Assembly (NCBI RefSeq): GCF_028858535.1
Contig: NZ_JAPMOU010000047.1
Span: forward strand, 1-38,514
Direction of reading: 5' to 3'
Source: Spartinivicinus poritis
GTDB taxonomy: Bacteria; Pseudomonadota; Gammaproteobacteria; Pseudomonadales; Zooshikellaceae
Length of the DNA stretch: 38,514 bases
Part shown: piece after piece, positions 1 through 8,821 of the stretch
Layout of the letters: the number at the start of each line of letters is the position of its first letter
How positions within the stretch are numbered: the first letter of the stretch is position 1
Notes under the pieces: generated by a model
The model's database searches: none
What the model was told of the DNA's origin: nothing
The model's input: only the letters and a program-made list of their open reading frames with translations
Position numbers and translations under genes: made by a program

Positions 1-211
1 ATACTACACCATAACTGGTCTGCAGGTGTCGTGTTGATCGTTCTTTGCTAGGCGAAGAAATGGAGCCATGCCTGTAGTCCAGCCCTTTAAGTCTTCCTCA
101 TCCTGCTAGTCAAGCATTAAAAACTTCGGAATCGAGTAATAGCAGTTTTTTAAGCTATTATTTTCATGAATAAAACAATAGATACTATTGGTATTGGCCT
201 AGTTTGTTTTC
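1..211. other. Leading intergenic stretch
   Basis: I see no supportable gene here. Short open stretches run in from the left edge and stop within about 50 bases. They could be the tail of a gene outside the window, but nothing identifies one. Confidence 0.4.
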
Positions 212-829
212 TTATCTCATTGAGTAGCTTAGAATTTTAGTGTGTTGGCTAGTAGTATATAAATAAGCTGTTAGATTACAGCCTTTTTCACTGTAACCTG
301 ATAATTTTACTTCTCGTGTGATAGTTTCATATACAGTAGCCATGTGATAGTTACCTGTGCAACTATCAAATAAATACATTGTACCATCACCGCTAACATT
401 GAATGCAACAGTGTATCTTTTCTTTTGAGTAAAGGGATATCGTAGCTCTTTTATCTGAAATGCTGTACCGTTTAATGCGTTGCTATGTTTTGATGGAAGT
501 GCGGCGCCTGTTGAATATACCCAGCCATTTAGCTTAATTTGGTTGGTAGAATCATTACTGTTTTTTCTCCTAGCTGCTTCCATTTTGAGAGTCACCGTAT
601 CCACCTCGTTTCCGTCTGAGTCTACCCATTTACCGCCTATGTCGAATATCCATAGACCATGGAGACAACCATAACTAGCACTGGTGCTTCTCCAAGTACC
701 CCAGTTATTTTCAGTGGAATATGGGCAAGTTTTAGCGGCTTGAGAAACAGCCGAAAAACTTAGAGTAGCAACAAGTACTAATGGCAGTTTTACTATTAAT
801 AAAAAATTTAAAGATATATTTCTAAGCAT
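212..829 (-). CDS. Secreted hypothetical protein, 205 aa
   Basis: Unrecognised family. The first 31 residues form a typical Sec signal peptide: a basic start (MLRN), a hydrophobic run (FLLIVKLPLVLVATLSF) and an AxA-type cleavage site near SAVSQAA, so the mature protein should be periplasmic or exported. It contains four or more cysteines (CPYS, YGCL, DSCTG, KGCN), which suggests disulfides, and several aromatic/glycine strands (GWVYSTG, FNVSGDGTMYLFDSC) consistent with a small beta-rich fold. The start is supported by a good ribosome site, AGGAG, about 9 bases upstream on the minus strand. The gene stands alone, with the insertion-sequence remnant upstream of it. Function is unknown; the gene call itself is fairly secure because of the signal peptide and ribosome site. 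Confidence 0.7.
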   Translation of the reverse strand: MLRNISLNFLLIVKLPLVLVATLSFSAVSQAAKTCPYSTENNWGTWRSTSASYGCLHGLWIFDIGGKWVDSDGNEVDTVTLKMEAARRKNSNDSTNQIKLNGWVYSTGAALPSKHSNALNGTAFQIKELRYPFTQKKRYTVAFNVSGDGTMYLFDSCTGNYHMATVYETITREVKLSGYSEKGCNLTAYLYTTSQHTKILSYSMR

Positions 830-1156
830 ATTAATATTCTCCTAAAAGAAGTGAATGCACATAAATCTATGCGGTAAGTACTAATTATCAGGCTTTGCTA
901 GTACGGAAGGCATATAGAAATAGGCTCCTTTACTGTTTATATTGGCTTCGCAAAAAAAATCAAAAATATACAACAAAATGGGCTCGGTTACACTTGGGAC
1001 ACCTAGCCAAATAATTGCTGATTGAATATCAAGCCCTCGAGATATCTTTCGTTATAATGCTTTTATATAGTATGAATGCGTATTATACCAATTTAAGGTA
1101 ATTGATAGCGTGGCTATTGTCTGAAAGCAAAGAGTTTTACGTTTCTTTACATATTA

Positions 1157-1507
1157 CAATACTGTAGACAGTTTTTGGTCTTATAGAGGTAGGTTGAACC
1201 AAAGATAGCAACTGCGAGAATGCGGTTGTCTAAGCCGTATTAACACAGATCACGCAAAAAAGAAGCCATTCATACTCATTTGAATGCTTCATTGGTAGCA
1301 CTGAATTTATTTAAACTAGAAGATCTGCAGTTAAAAGGAGACAAATATTTCAATAGCCTCATGGAAACGCAAGAAATTTAGCCAGCATTTAATGGAAAAA
1401 CTTTTTGATGAGTTAGGGCTGAGTAAAAGTAATAAAAAAGTTGCTCAAGTGTATGAACGGCTAAGCGACTATGGGTCTATTGCTGCATAAAAGTGTCTAC
1501 AGTATTG
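1157..1507 (+). mobile_element. Internally deleted insertion sequence (MITE-like)
   Basis: The left end reads CAATACTGTAGACAGTTTT and the right end, reverse-complemented, reads CAATACTGTAGACACTTTT, so the terminal inverted repeats match at 18 of 19 bases. The first 92 bases (to CACAG at 1248) resemble the element end at 38400-38492 at roughly 80 percent by eye; after that this copy jumps directly to the 3' end of a transposase reading frame. It is therefore a derivative that lost most of its transposase. I found no convincing target-site duplication. The transposase tail resembles IS4-type enzymes, but that assignment is from memory. Confidence 0.75.
1262..1490 (+). pseudogene. Transposase C-terminal fragment, frameshifted
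   Basis: One frame from 1262 encodes EAIHTHLNASLVALNLFKL, and the next frame from about 1341 encodes ISIASWKRKKFSQHLMEKLF and continues to a stop at 1488-1490 (DYGSIAA). A +1 frameshift separates the halves. The segment has no start codon or catalytic core, and sits between the terminal inverted repeats of the element. It looks like the last 70-80 residues of an IS4-like DDE transposase (family from recall). It is not functional. Confidence 0.6.
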
Positions 1508-1540
1508 TTGATGATATACTGCAACGAAAGTGGTTTACAT

Positions 1541-1579
1541 AGCACAGAAGAAGTCAGCTTAACGCTGGCTTACTGTGCT
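1541..1579 (+). terminator. Strong hairpin beside the IS remnant
   Basis: Outer arms AGCACAG/CTGTGCT enclose an inner stem AAGTCAGC/GCTGGCTT with loop TTAAC. It lies 33 bases beyond the right end of the element. No run of T follows, so it is a weak terminator candidate and may only be a structured relic. Confidence 0.35.
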
Positions 1580-1869
1580 CTATTATGGTTAAAACGGCAG
1601 TAAGTAACTCTGGTAAAAGTCTACTTATATGAAAAGGTCTCTGTATTAAAAATCACTGACATTTTTTTATCAGCGGTTGATTTTCCCATTCTGTTATAAG
1701 GTGTGTCTTCTGCTTATTTCTAGCTAGTGTGCTGTCATCTAGTAGGCATTATGGGTAATCGCTAAGTTAGGATAACCGTCAGCTTCTAGAGCAAGCAGCC
1801 GGTTAGCGACCAAAATAGGTTATACTCCTCTTATCAAACCCAGTGGTTGTTTGTATATTGACCATAAAG

Positions 1870-3876
1870 TTAACCAAACTTCAATTCCTCTATCGCTTGT
1901 TCAATTTCAGCGGATTTTTTGCTGACTGCTTTATCAAGTTTATTCATTTCCTGAGACAGTTTTTCAAGTTGATCTTCTTCGTTACTTAAAGTTTTGACGT
2001 AGCGTTGTCTTAACTGTGACTCTTCTGGGGTACTTCCTAATGCTTCAATATTTTTTCTTATCCTATCCTGACCTTTTTCAATTTTCTTTAGTTGATTTAG
2101 TTGTTGTTTGTGTTGCTGTGCTAAATTGGTTTTTTCGGCGGCTAAATTGGCGATAACCTCCAGTTGTTGTTTAATTTCGCTAGAGATTAGTTTTAATTGA
2201 TTGAGAGCCTGAATCTCTTGGTTGGCTATATTAGGAATTTGGATAGCATCGTAACTGCGTTTAGCTTCAACCACTTGGTATATGGTTTGCTGTTTAGCAG
2301 GTAGGGGTATATGAAAACGCCAGTAGTTGTCTGTGGTTTCAATTAAATCGTCAGTATGTTCGCTTAATTCATAACTAAATGGGTGGTCTAGGTAAAGAGT
2401 GGCTGTTTCATTTAGTGTAGAGATTATCGTATATTCAGTAATATATTCTTCACGATAATGCCTGATAATAAGCTGTTTCTGTTTGGTTGCGTGGGTATAA
2501 TGCCGTTCGCTAGTGGTGATTTTTTTCCTGACAGTAACGCCAAGTTCTACTGAATAAGGAATTACCTGCTCGCTGTCAGCTTTCATAGTGCCTAGCATCG
2601 CTTCACCAACGTAATTATCACCTTCAAAAACAGTAATTGGGCCGCCTTCTAAAGTAAGATCTGAAGTATTTTGCAAACAAATACTAGACATTGGATTGAT
2701 ATCTCGAATATCGGCATTAAAAAATAATATTTTATTGGCTGCCATATTGGTCTGTAAAATAGGTACTAATGCTGACCGGCCACGTTCTACATCGACAGGC
2801 TGAGTGATGTCATAAGAAAATAAGTCACCCATTTCCTGATTTTGCGTTTGTATATTAATAGATTGTTCAAAAGCTTTCGCTCTGCTTATAGGTTCAGGAG
2901 CTGCACCTGCCGCGATAGGCTCGGCAGCCGCTGCTGCAAATACTTCCGTATCAGCCCCTGCTAGGTCTAGCATGGCTTCTGGTTCTTCAAGCATTGACTG
3001 GTAGCCTCTTTCTACCAGTGGAGGTGCTGTGACAGGGGCTTGTTCAACAGCAATTTCAGGGCGCTGCCGAAACCTTGGTGTGTAAAGGTCATGAATGAAA
3101 GAAATGGGTAAGCCTGCCACCAATGATAGCTTAATATTACGCCAGTCTTCATCTGTCGTATTATCAATTAATGCCCAGCCTTGTAAAATGGTCAATTGTT
3201 TTTCTGAGTCATTGGAATTGTCTGCATTAGACTGGTTGTCTGGTAATACCAAACGGTAAGAGGTTTTCCAAACCGGTGCTGCCACGACATAAGTAATAGA
3301 TATCTTCCGTTCACCTTTACCCACGGTATAAATGGATAAGCGTTTTTGGCCTTTATTTAAACTGGCCGCAAAAATATCCAGTAATGAATTAAGTTCTTCT
3401 TGAACTGAGTGGTCTTCAATTGTGATTTCGGATAATGCTGATAAACGGTAATGAACAATACCCTTGGTTAAGGTATAAATAGCTAAGTGGGGGACTGACA
3501 GATTGTTGTCATTGGCAATGGGTAGTTCTTCGATACCAATGATTGAACCGGTAATAGCTTGGTTGTCATGGTTGAGTTTAACCTTAACCCCTTTCAGTTG
3601 ATCTAGTAAGCTGGTAATTGCACCTTTTTTAGGAATTTTAATATTGAACTCTGCTAAGCGTTTATCAACAGGCTCTTCACTATCATAGGAAAGTGCACCA
3701 AAAGTACCACCATTAAAATCAAGTGTGGTTAGACTTTTAAGCACATCATTCATTTGTTCCTGCTTAAACGATAGTTGAATTATTTCATTGTCTGTCACCT
3801 GACCATCACGTTGATAGTAGGCAACACCATGTTTAAATAACACGACGCGGGTAATGGGCAACATAAACACATCCAT
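1870..3876 (-). CDS. DUF4139 domain-containing protein, 668 aa
   Basis: The layout matches DUF4139 proteins: an N-terminal beta-rich part (ITRVVLFKHGVAYYQRDGQV), a central DUF4139-type region from about residue 190 (TYVVAAPVWKTSYRLVLPD, GWALIDNTTDEDWRNIKLSL), and a long charged helical tail (about residues 560-668) likely to form a coiled coil. An Ala/Pro/Glu-rich linker (near 300-330) breaks the central domain. There is no signal peptide, so it is probably cytoplasmic. The biochemical role of the family is not established. It follows the MtfA-like peptidase gene by 43 bases on the same strand and is probably co-transcribed. No clear ribosome site precedes the first ATG; a second ATG (MLPITRV) four codons later is an equally good start. 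Confidence 0.75.
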   Translation of the reverse strand: MDVFMLPITRVVLFKHGVAYYQRDGQVTDNEIIQLSFKQEQMNDVLKSLTTLDFNGGTFGALSYDSEEPVDKRLAEFNIKIPKKGAITSLLDQLKGVKVKLNHDNQAITGSIIGIEELPIANDNNLSVPHLAIYTLTKGIVHYRLSALSEITIEDHSVQEELNSLLDIFAASLNKGQKRLSIYTVGKGERKISITYVVAAPVWKTSYRLVLPDNQSNADNSNDSEKQLTILQGWALIDNTTDEDWRNIKLSLVAGLPISFIHDLYTPRFRQRPEIAVEQAPVTAPPLVERGYQSMLEEPEAMLDLAGADTEVFAAAAAEPIAAGAAPEPISRAKAFEQSINIQTQNQEMGDLFSYDITQPVDVERGRSALVPILQTNMAANKILFFNADIRDINPMSSICLQNTSDLTLEGGPITVFEGDNYVGEAMLGTMKADSEQVIPYSVELGVTVRKKITTSERHYTHATKQKQLIIRHYREEYITEYTIISTLNETATLYLDHPFSYELSEHTDDLIETTDNYWRFHIPLPAKQQTIYQVVEAKRSYDAIQIPNIANQEIQALNQLKLISSEIKQQLEVIANLAAEKTNLAQQHKQQLNQLKKIEKGQDRIRKNIEALGSTPEESQLRQRYVKTLSNEEDQLEKLSQEMNKLDKAVSKKSAEIEQAIEELKFG

Positions 3877-3919
3877 TGTGTGAGAGTTATTGGCTTAGCT
3901 ATAGCATATTAGGGGATAG

Positions 3920-4738
3920 TTAATGCTGCCACTCTCTTGGGTCCAACTTATAGAACCCAATTAATTGTTCGAATAGTTCCGGCTGTTCATGGGCCATGGC
4001 ATGAGGTTTTTCAAAAAAAGTTTCTGTCGCAACTGCAAAAAACTCTGCGGGGTTAGTAGCGCCATAATAATCCATTACACTATTATTGCCGTTTTGTGCG
4101 GCTGCTCTTAAACGGTGAAATTCTTCTGCAAATACCTGGGTCCAGACACTATATGACTGATTAATTGCCAGTTGTGGTAAACCATCAGCATAACCATCGG
4201 CTGTATCCAATTGATGAGCAAATTCATGGAAAGTCACATTATGACCGTCATCAGGATATAAACCACCGAACTTCACATCATGCCAGGAGAGAATAATACG
4301 ACCATTTTGCCAGGATTCACCCAACCTTATTTCTGGGGAAACCTGATGAATATCATCAGTATTTTCACCATGCAACTGAAATGAACCGGGGTAAACCAGA
4401 ATAGACTGCAGTTTGTCGTACCAATTATCAGGACGGCCAACCACTAACAAACAAGCTTGAGCCGCGATGGTAACTTTTATCTCATCAGTAATGGTTAGGC
4501 CAGCACAACCATAAAATTTTTTTTGTGCTACAAACAGTAAAATTAACTGATGTAATCGCTGTTTGATCGAGTCAGGTACTTGTTTGTAAAACGAAACATT
4601 TCGCTGTAGATATTGTTGCCATTGAGTGGGGAATGGTTGGTTGATAATTTTTTTAATCTTTTGGCGAGGATAAATCAGTAAATAATAACTTAATCCACCA
4701 ATAAGTAGCAGTGAAGCAAGGGTAAAGCTTAGTAACAT
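3920..4738 (-). CDS. mtfA: MtfA-like zinc peptidase (M90), 272 aa
   Basis: A zinc metallopeptidase of the MtfA (DgsA anti-repressor) family. HEFAHQLD at residues 171-178 supplies the HExxH zinc site, and AEFFAVATETFF (231-242) carries the downstream glutamate used as the third ligand in this family. In E. coli, MtfA binds the glucose repressor Mlc and has aminopeptidase activity; whether this homologue does so is inference. The N-terminus (LLSFTLASLLLIGGLSYYLL) is a membrane anchor, common in marine relatives. Length is close to the family norm of about 265 residues. It is the first gene of a probable two-gene unit with the DUF4139 gene and diverges from the SDR gene. Confidence 0.85.
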   Translation of the reverse strand: MLLSFTLASLLLIGGLSYYLLIYPRQKIKKIINQPFPTQWQQYLQRNVSFYKQVPDSIKQRLHQLILLFVAQKKFYGCAGLTITDEIKVTIAAQACLLVVGRPDNWYDKLQSILVYPGSFQLHGENTDDIHQVSPEIRLGESWQNGRIILSWHDVKFGGLYPDDGHNVTFHEFAHQLDTADGYADGLPQLAINQSYSVWTQVFAEEFHRLRAAAQNGNNSVMDYYGATNPAEFFAVATETFFEKPHAMAHEQPELFEQLIGFYKLDPREWQH

Positions 4739-4865
4739 ATTAGTTCCTTATAAACACTACTTGGTATCTCTGGTTTAGGTATAGATAAGAAGATGGGGTG
4801 TTTTTTTGCTTTTAAAAGGCTGACAGCTATTGCTACCCTGATATAGGGCCTGTTGAAAGGAAATA

Positions 4866-5696
4866 ATGATAATTATGACAAATCCTATGGGGCATTTCCG
4901 TAACAAAGTAGTAGTGATTACTGGGGCATGTGCAGGAATTGGCAGGCAGCTTTGCTTGCGGTTTGCTAAAGCGGGGGCTTGGGTGGCCATGCTGGACTTA
5001 AACCAGGATGAGCTGGATACCATGGTCAATCATTTAGAAAGTCTCAATACCCAGGCGTTGGGTGTAAAGTGTGATGTTGCTGATTGTCAGTCAGTACATG
5101 AAGTCTTCAATCATATTATTGATCACTTTGCAGGTATTGATGTGTTGATCAATAATGCCGGCATTACCCATCGTAGTGCCTTTGTTGATACCGATATTCA
5201 AGTGTTACGACGAGTGATGGAGGTTAACTATTTTGGGGCTGTTCATTGTACGAAAGCAGCACTGCCCAGTTTACTTGAAAGGCATGGTCAATTAATCACC
5301 ATGAGTAGTGTATCTGGGTATGCTCCTTTGTGGCATCGCAGTGGCTATAACGCAAGCAAGCATGCGCTACATGGTTTATTTGATTGCTTACGACTAGAGG
5401 TGGCAGAACAAGGAGTGGATGTCATGCTGGTTTGCCCAGGGTTTACAGCTACAGACTTGAATCGTAATGCTTTGCAAGGTGATGGTGGGATCGATACCCA
5501 CACTTTTTCCTGGCAGGGGCAACTGTCTTCGGCTGTAGATGTTGCTGAGGCGATTTATCAGGGAGCATTGCAGCGGAAGCGGCTGTTGGTTTTATCTAAT
5601 CTCAATAAAAGTGCACGGTTTTTATATCGGCTCTTTCCTTCATTTTTTGAGCGTTATATTGCCGAGAAAATGAGTGGTGTAAATGGTCAGCGGTAA
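4866..5696 (+). CDS. SDR family oxidoreductase, 276 aa
   Basis: A classical short-chain dehydrogenase/reductase, NAD(P)-dependent, substrate unknown. It has the Rossmann glycine motif TGACAGIG (19-26), the NNAG motif (97-99 region), catalytic Ser in TMSSVSG (about 147) and YNASK (Tyr161, Lys165). The C-terminal part (YQGALQRKRLLVLSNLNKSA, then a hydrophobic/basic segment) resembles SDRs that act on lipids or retinol-like substrates. The start at 4866 is supported by AAAGGA five bases upstream; an in-frame ATG three codons later is possible. It opens a plus-strand run with trmH and tesB, spaced closely enough to be one operon. Confidence 0.88.
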   Translation: MIIMTNPMGHFRNKVVVITGACAGIGRQLCLRFAKAGAWVAMLDLNQDELDTMVNHLESLNTQALGVKCDVADCQSVHEVFNHIIDHFAGIDVLINNAGITHRSAFVDTDIQVLRRVMEVNYFGAVHCTKAALPSLLERHGQLITMSSVSGYAPLWHRSGYNASKHALHGLFDCLRLEVAEQGVDVMLVCPGFTATDLNRNALQGDGGIDTHTFSWQGQLSSAVDVAEAIYQGALQRKRLLVLSNLNKSARFLYRLFPSFFERYIAEKMSGVNGQR

Positions 5697-5734
5697 GTAA
5701 AATGTTGCTATTTTGCAGTAGCCACTACAATCTT

Positions 5735-6412
5735 ATGACACCAGAACGCTATCAAAAATACCAACAGACATTAAATCTGCGGCAGCCTGATTTGACTGTA
5801 TTAACCGATCAGGTACATAAACCCCATAACTTATCCGCCATTATCAGGACCTGTGACGCGGTAGGAATTCATGAAATTCATGTTACCCAGCCTAAAGAAG
5901 GCTATCGGGACTTTCGCGGTCGTGCTTGTGGAAGTCAGCGCTGGGTACAGGTTAACTTATATGATGAAGTGACGGATGCTATTACGCAGTTACAACAGCA
6001 GGGGTATGCTATCTATGCTGCGCACTTTTCCGAGCAGGCGGTTAACTTTCGAGATGTTGACTATTGTCAGCCTTGTGCAGTGTTATTAGGAGCTGAAAAA
6101 AAAGGAGTAAGTCCCACTGCGGCAACATTAGCTGATCAGCATATTACGATTCCAATGCAAGGTATGGTGGGATCTTTTAATGTATCAGTTGCTGCTGCGG
6201 TCATTTTGGCTGAAGCACAACGCCAGCGTGAGCAAGCGGGTCTATATAAACACACCAGGCTAAACCAGGGTGTTTATCAGCAGACTTTATTTCAGTGGGC
6301 GTATCCTGAACTGGCTGAGTATTGTGACCAACGAGGGCTGGCTTATCCTGAGTTAGACGAGCAGGGAACATTGATTAACCCGTCGGAATGGTATGCAAAG
6401 GTAAATAACTAA
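5735..6412 (+). CDS. trmH: tRNA (guanosine(18)-2'-O)-methyltransferase TrmH
   Basis: A SPOUT-class methyltransferase that 2'-O-methylates G18 in the D-loop of tRNAs using S-adenosylmethionine. The N-terminus ([20 protein letters not shown], then [19 protein letters not shown]) follows E. coli TrmH closely, with the conserved motif-1 Arg/Asn. The SPOUT knot motifs are [11 protein letters not shown] and [21 protein letters not shown] chose the start at 5735 because alignment with E. coli TrmH (MNPTRY...) begins there, giving 225 residues against 229. An upstream in-frame ATG at 5702, just after the SDR stop, has a slightly better ribosome site (GGTAAG) and cannot be excluded. Confidence 0.93.
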   Translation: MTPERYQKYQQTLNLRQPDLTVLTDQVHKPHNLSAIIRTCDAVGIHEIHVTQPKEGYRDFRGRACGSQRWVQVNLYDEVTDAITQLQQQGYAIYAAHFSEQAVNFRDVDYCQPCAVLLGAEKKGVSPTAATLADQHITIPMQGMVGSFNVSVAAAVILAEAQRQREQAGLYKHTRLNQGVYQQTLFQWAYPELAEYCDQRGLAYPELDEQGTLINPSEWYAKVNN

Positions 6413-6438
6413 TCATAAAGTTGATAGCTGGTATCAGT

Positions 6439-7296
6439 ATGAGTAATGTTCTTGAAAACTTATTAAATTTATTAAAGCTGGAAAAAATAGAAGAAACTCT
6501 GTTTCGAGGCCAAAGTCAGGATTTAGGCTTTCCTAATGTATTTGGTGGCCAAGTCATGGGCCAGGCGTTATCTGCCGCTAAACAAACTGTGCCCGAAAGC
6601 CGGTCTGTGCATTCTTTTCACAGTTATTTTTTACGCCCTGGTGATGCATCAAAACCTATTATTTACGATGTTGACTGTATTCGCGATGGTAAAAGCTTTA
6701 CTACCCGACGAGTGGTGGCTATTCAAAAAGGACGCCCAATTTTCAATATGTCAGCTTCATTTCAGATAGAAGAAAAGGGCTTTGAGCACCAAATGCCAAT
6801 GCCTGAGGTGGCCCCACCGGATGGGTTGATCTCAGAGCTGGAAATGGCTCGCCGTTGTAAGCAAAAAATTCCTGCAAGCTTACGAGATAAATTCACTTGT
6901 GATCAGCCAATAGAAATTCGCCCAGTAACGCCTATTAATTATTTGGCTCCCGAAAAGCGCGAAGCCAAGCACCAAGTATGGTTTAAAGCGATCAGTAAAA
7001 TGCCTGACGACCCAAGGGTGCATAAATATTTGCTTGCTTATGCCTCTGATTTTAGCTTTGTTACCACGGCATTATTGCCCCATGGTGTGTCTTTTTGGCA
7101 GCCTAATATGCAGGTTGCGACGATTGATCATGCGATGTGGTTTCATCGTAAATTTCGTTTTGATGATTGGCTGTTATATTCCATTGATAGCCCATCTGCC
7201 TCAGGTGCAAGAGGGTTGGTAAGAGGTCAGTTTTTTAACCAGGCAGGTGAACTGGTTGCATCCACTATTCAGGAAGGGTTGATTCGGCAACGTTAA
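6439..7296 (+). CDS. tesB: Acyl-CoA thioesterase II (TesB)
   Basis: Hydrolyses acyl-CoA esters of medium to long chain to free fatty acid and CoA. It is a double-hotdog enzyme of 285 residues (E. coli 286). The N-terminus [20 protein letters not shown] and [12 protein letters not shown] follow E. coli TesB nearly residue by residue. The catalytic triad positions are present: Asp in AYASDFSF, Thr/Asp in the [11 protein letters not shown] segment, and Gln in [12 protein letters not shown]. The ATG at 6439 (MSNVLENLL) matches the usual start; an in-frame TTG at 6421 is open but unlikely. The gene is 26 bases after trmH, so probably in the same transcript. Confidence 0.93.
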   Translation: MSNVLENLLNLLKLEKIEETLFRGQSQDLGFPNVFGGQVMGQALSAAKQTVPESRSVHSFHSYFLRPGDASKPIIYDVDCIRDGKSFTTRRVVAIQKGRPIFNMSASFQIEEKGFEHQMPMPEVAPPDGLISELEMARRCKQKIPASLRDKFTCDQPIEIRPVTPINYLAPEKREAKHQVWFKAISKMPDDPRVHKYLLAYASDFSFVTTALLPHGVSFWQPNMQVATIDHAMWFHRKFRFDDWLLYSIDSPSASGARGLVRGQFFNQAGELVASTIQEGLIRQR

Positions 7297-7322
7297 TATT
7301 ATTACTAGGTAATTTAGCCTGT

Positions 7323-7377
7323 GAGAAAGTTTAACTAATTGCTGGCTTTGTAAGTTATTTTTTTAGTTAACTTTCTC
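7323..7377. terminator. Bidirectional terminator between tesB and GNAT gene
   Basis: GAGAAAGTTTAACTAA at 7323-7338 pairs with TTAGTTAACTTTCTC at 7363-7377, a 15-bp stem with one bulged T and a T-rich loop. It lies between two converging genes, and its right arm overlaps the stop codon of the GNAT gene (7367-7369). Confidence 0.65.
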
Positions 7378-7888
7378 TAAAGTTCAAGCCAAATAGACTG
7401 TTAACAGGGGAGTCTTTGGTTTCTTGAATGCTTTTTTCAAATCTTAGCCCAAGCTTGCTAAGCAGTTTAATAGAGGCTTGGTTATCAGGTGAGGTAATGG
7501 CGACTAGCCGTTTAAGTTTTAATGTATTTCGGGCATGATCAATCACTGCTTTAGCAGCCTCAAAGGCATAGCCATGGTTAAAGTATTCAGGAAGAAATCC
7601 ATAGCCAATATCAATATCATCAAGAAAATCTCTTTTAATTAATCCACAAATACCAATGGGAGTATTTTCTTCAAGTGTTTCTACCATATAAAGGCCGATG
7701 CCAATGCGTTGATACATAGCAATAGGGCCATTTAACAGATATTGCCTGGCTGCTTCAATCGAATGAAGTTGCTTATCTCCTACAAATTTCAAAAAAAGCT
7801 CTGTGTTATATAATTGATAGATAAAGCTTGAATCTGCTTCTGTTAACCAGCGGATATGTAGCCTTGGGGTTGTAATGGCGAGTGTCAT
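7367..7888 (-). CDS. GNAT family N-acetyltransferase (RimJ/RimL type)
   Basis: Transfers an acetyl group from acetyl-CoA to an amine. The sequence fits the RimJ/RimL-like Acetyltransf_3 group: TPRLHIRWLTEADSSFIYQL at the N-terminus, GICGLIKRDFLDDIDIGYGF as the core strands, and LKRLVAITSPDNQASIKLL (residues about 125-143), the usual late signature ending in the N-x-x-S-x-x-L-x-x-x-G helix (KLLSKLGLRFEK). 173 residues is normal. The substrate cannot be told from sequence; ribosomal proteins, antibiotics and small amines are all used in this group. The ribosome site is weak. It is 26 bases downstream of a solute-binding-protein gene on the same strand. Confidence 0.85.
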   Translation of the reverse strand: MTLAITTPRLHIRWLTEADSSFIYQLYNTELFLKFVGDKQLHSIEAARQYLLNGPIAMYQRIGIGLYMVETLEENTPIGICGLIKRDFLDDIDIGYGFLPEYFNHGYAFEAAKAVIDHARNTLKLKRLVAITSPDNQASIKLLSKLGLRFEKSIQETKDSPVNSLFGLNFRES

Positions 7889-7914
7889 AGCTGAATAATA
7901 AGTGTATTGTTTGA

Positions 7915-8706
7915 TTATTTATTGTCAGGGCGGTATTTTCCTAACAATACGTCTTCCATGATTTGATCAAGCTTGCCATTAAGAGTCAATACTTTAAGTC
8001 CTTTATTAAACTTTTCTAACCAATACCGTGCTTTAGGACTTTTTTTTGATATTAATAAATACCAGTAAGCTTCACGTATTGGGCGGGGGTGATTGGTGAG
8101 CAAGTCTGTACTGCTACCAGAGAAGTGCTCAGCTAATAGCTCATAGCCAACTTCAGGCTCTATTACAAACAGTTGAATTCGACCTCCTAAGAGTTTATTC
8201 AAATTAATTACATCTGTATTAGCAATATGAACGTCAAAAATATTACTCTCGATGGCTTTTTTCAACCCTTCTCCATAATAATAGCCGCGGGTAACACCTA
8301 GTGTATAACCTTTTAGGTCATCCCAAACCTTCCAGTCAAAAGGCATATCTTTTCTATGAAAAAAAACCGTTCGAAGGGTTAAAACAGGGTCGCTGTATAG
8401 AAAATATTCTTGCCGTTCTTCATTTTTACCCCATAATAAGGTTGCATCCCATTTGCCTTCCTTCGCTTGTTTCATTGCTCTTTTCCATGGATAAAAGCTA
8501 TAGACAACCTTAATATTTTCCAGAGCAAATGCGGCTGATACGATATGCGAGCCAGCACCATAATGACGATAGTTTTGGGACATAAAGGGTGGCCACTCAC
8601 CATTGGTGATTCGAATAACTTCTTCTGCTTGAGAAAATAAGCTACACCAACAGGTAAAAAAAATAAGAGTAGTAGTTTTTGCTCTAAATAGACTACATAA
8701 TATCAT
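7915..8706 (-). CDS. Periplasmic solute-binding protein (SBP_bac_3-like), copy 1
   Basis: A type II periplasmic binding protein, amino-acid-type (SBP_bac_3 / PBPb fold), 263 residues. A signal peptide occupies about residues 1-27 (TTTLIFFTCWCSLFSQAEEV). The mature protein begins IRITNGEWPPFMSQNY, the usual opening strand, followed by WDATLLWGKNEERQEYFLYS and YTLGVTRGYYYGEGLKKA for the second lobe. It is clearly paralogous to the next gene upstream (8822-9607), sharing NGEWPPFMS, GYYYGE and NHP-R-RE blocks. No permease or ATPase lies nearby, so it may serve a distant transporter or a sensor. The ligand is unknown. Confidence 0.82.
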   Translation of the reverse strand: MILCSLFRAKTTTLIFFTCWCSLFSQAEEVIRITNGEWPPFMSQNYRHYGAGSHIVSAAFALENIKVVYSFYPWKRAMKQAKEGKWDATLLWGKNEERQEYFLYSDPVLTLRTVFFHRKDMPFDWKVWDDLKGYTLGVTRGYYYGEGLKKAIESNIFDVHIANTDVINLNKLLGGRIQLFVIEPEVGYELLAEHFSGSSTDLLTNHPRPIREAYWYLLISKKSPKARYWLEKFNKGLKVLTLNGKLDQIMEDVLLGKYRPDNK

Positions 8707-8821
8707 GTTCAGCTCTAAATCATTCTATCAATACCGATGGATAGTCTATGTGGTGAGTAAAGTATAGGCTATTTAAAACTACTACCCATAATATAGGGTA
8801 TAGAGAAAAAGATGATGTAGA

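Larger units (their letters stand above)
830..1869. other. Gene-poor stretch with IS remnant
   Basis: About 1 kb without an intact gene. It holds the internally deleted insertion sequence at 1157-1507 and a hairpin at 1541-1579, both listed separately. In 830-1156 and 1580-1869 I see only AT-rich sequence with no supportable reading frame. Confidence 0.6.

Noticed and set aside
480-674. 64-residue frame inside the secreted protein gene
   Set aside because: It is antisense to a gene with a signal peptide and good ribosome site, and has no features of its own.
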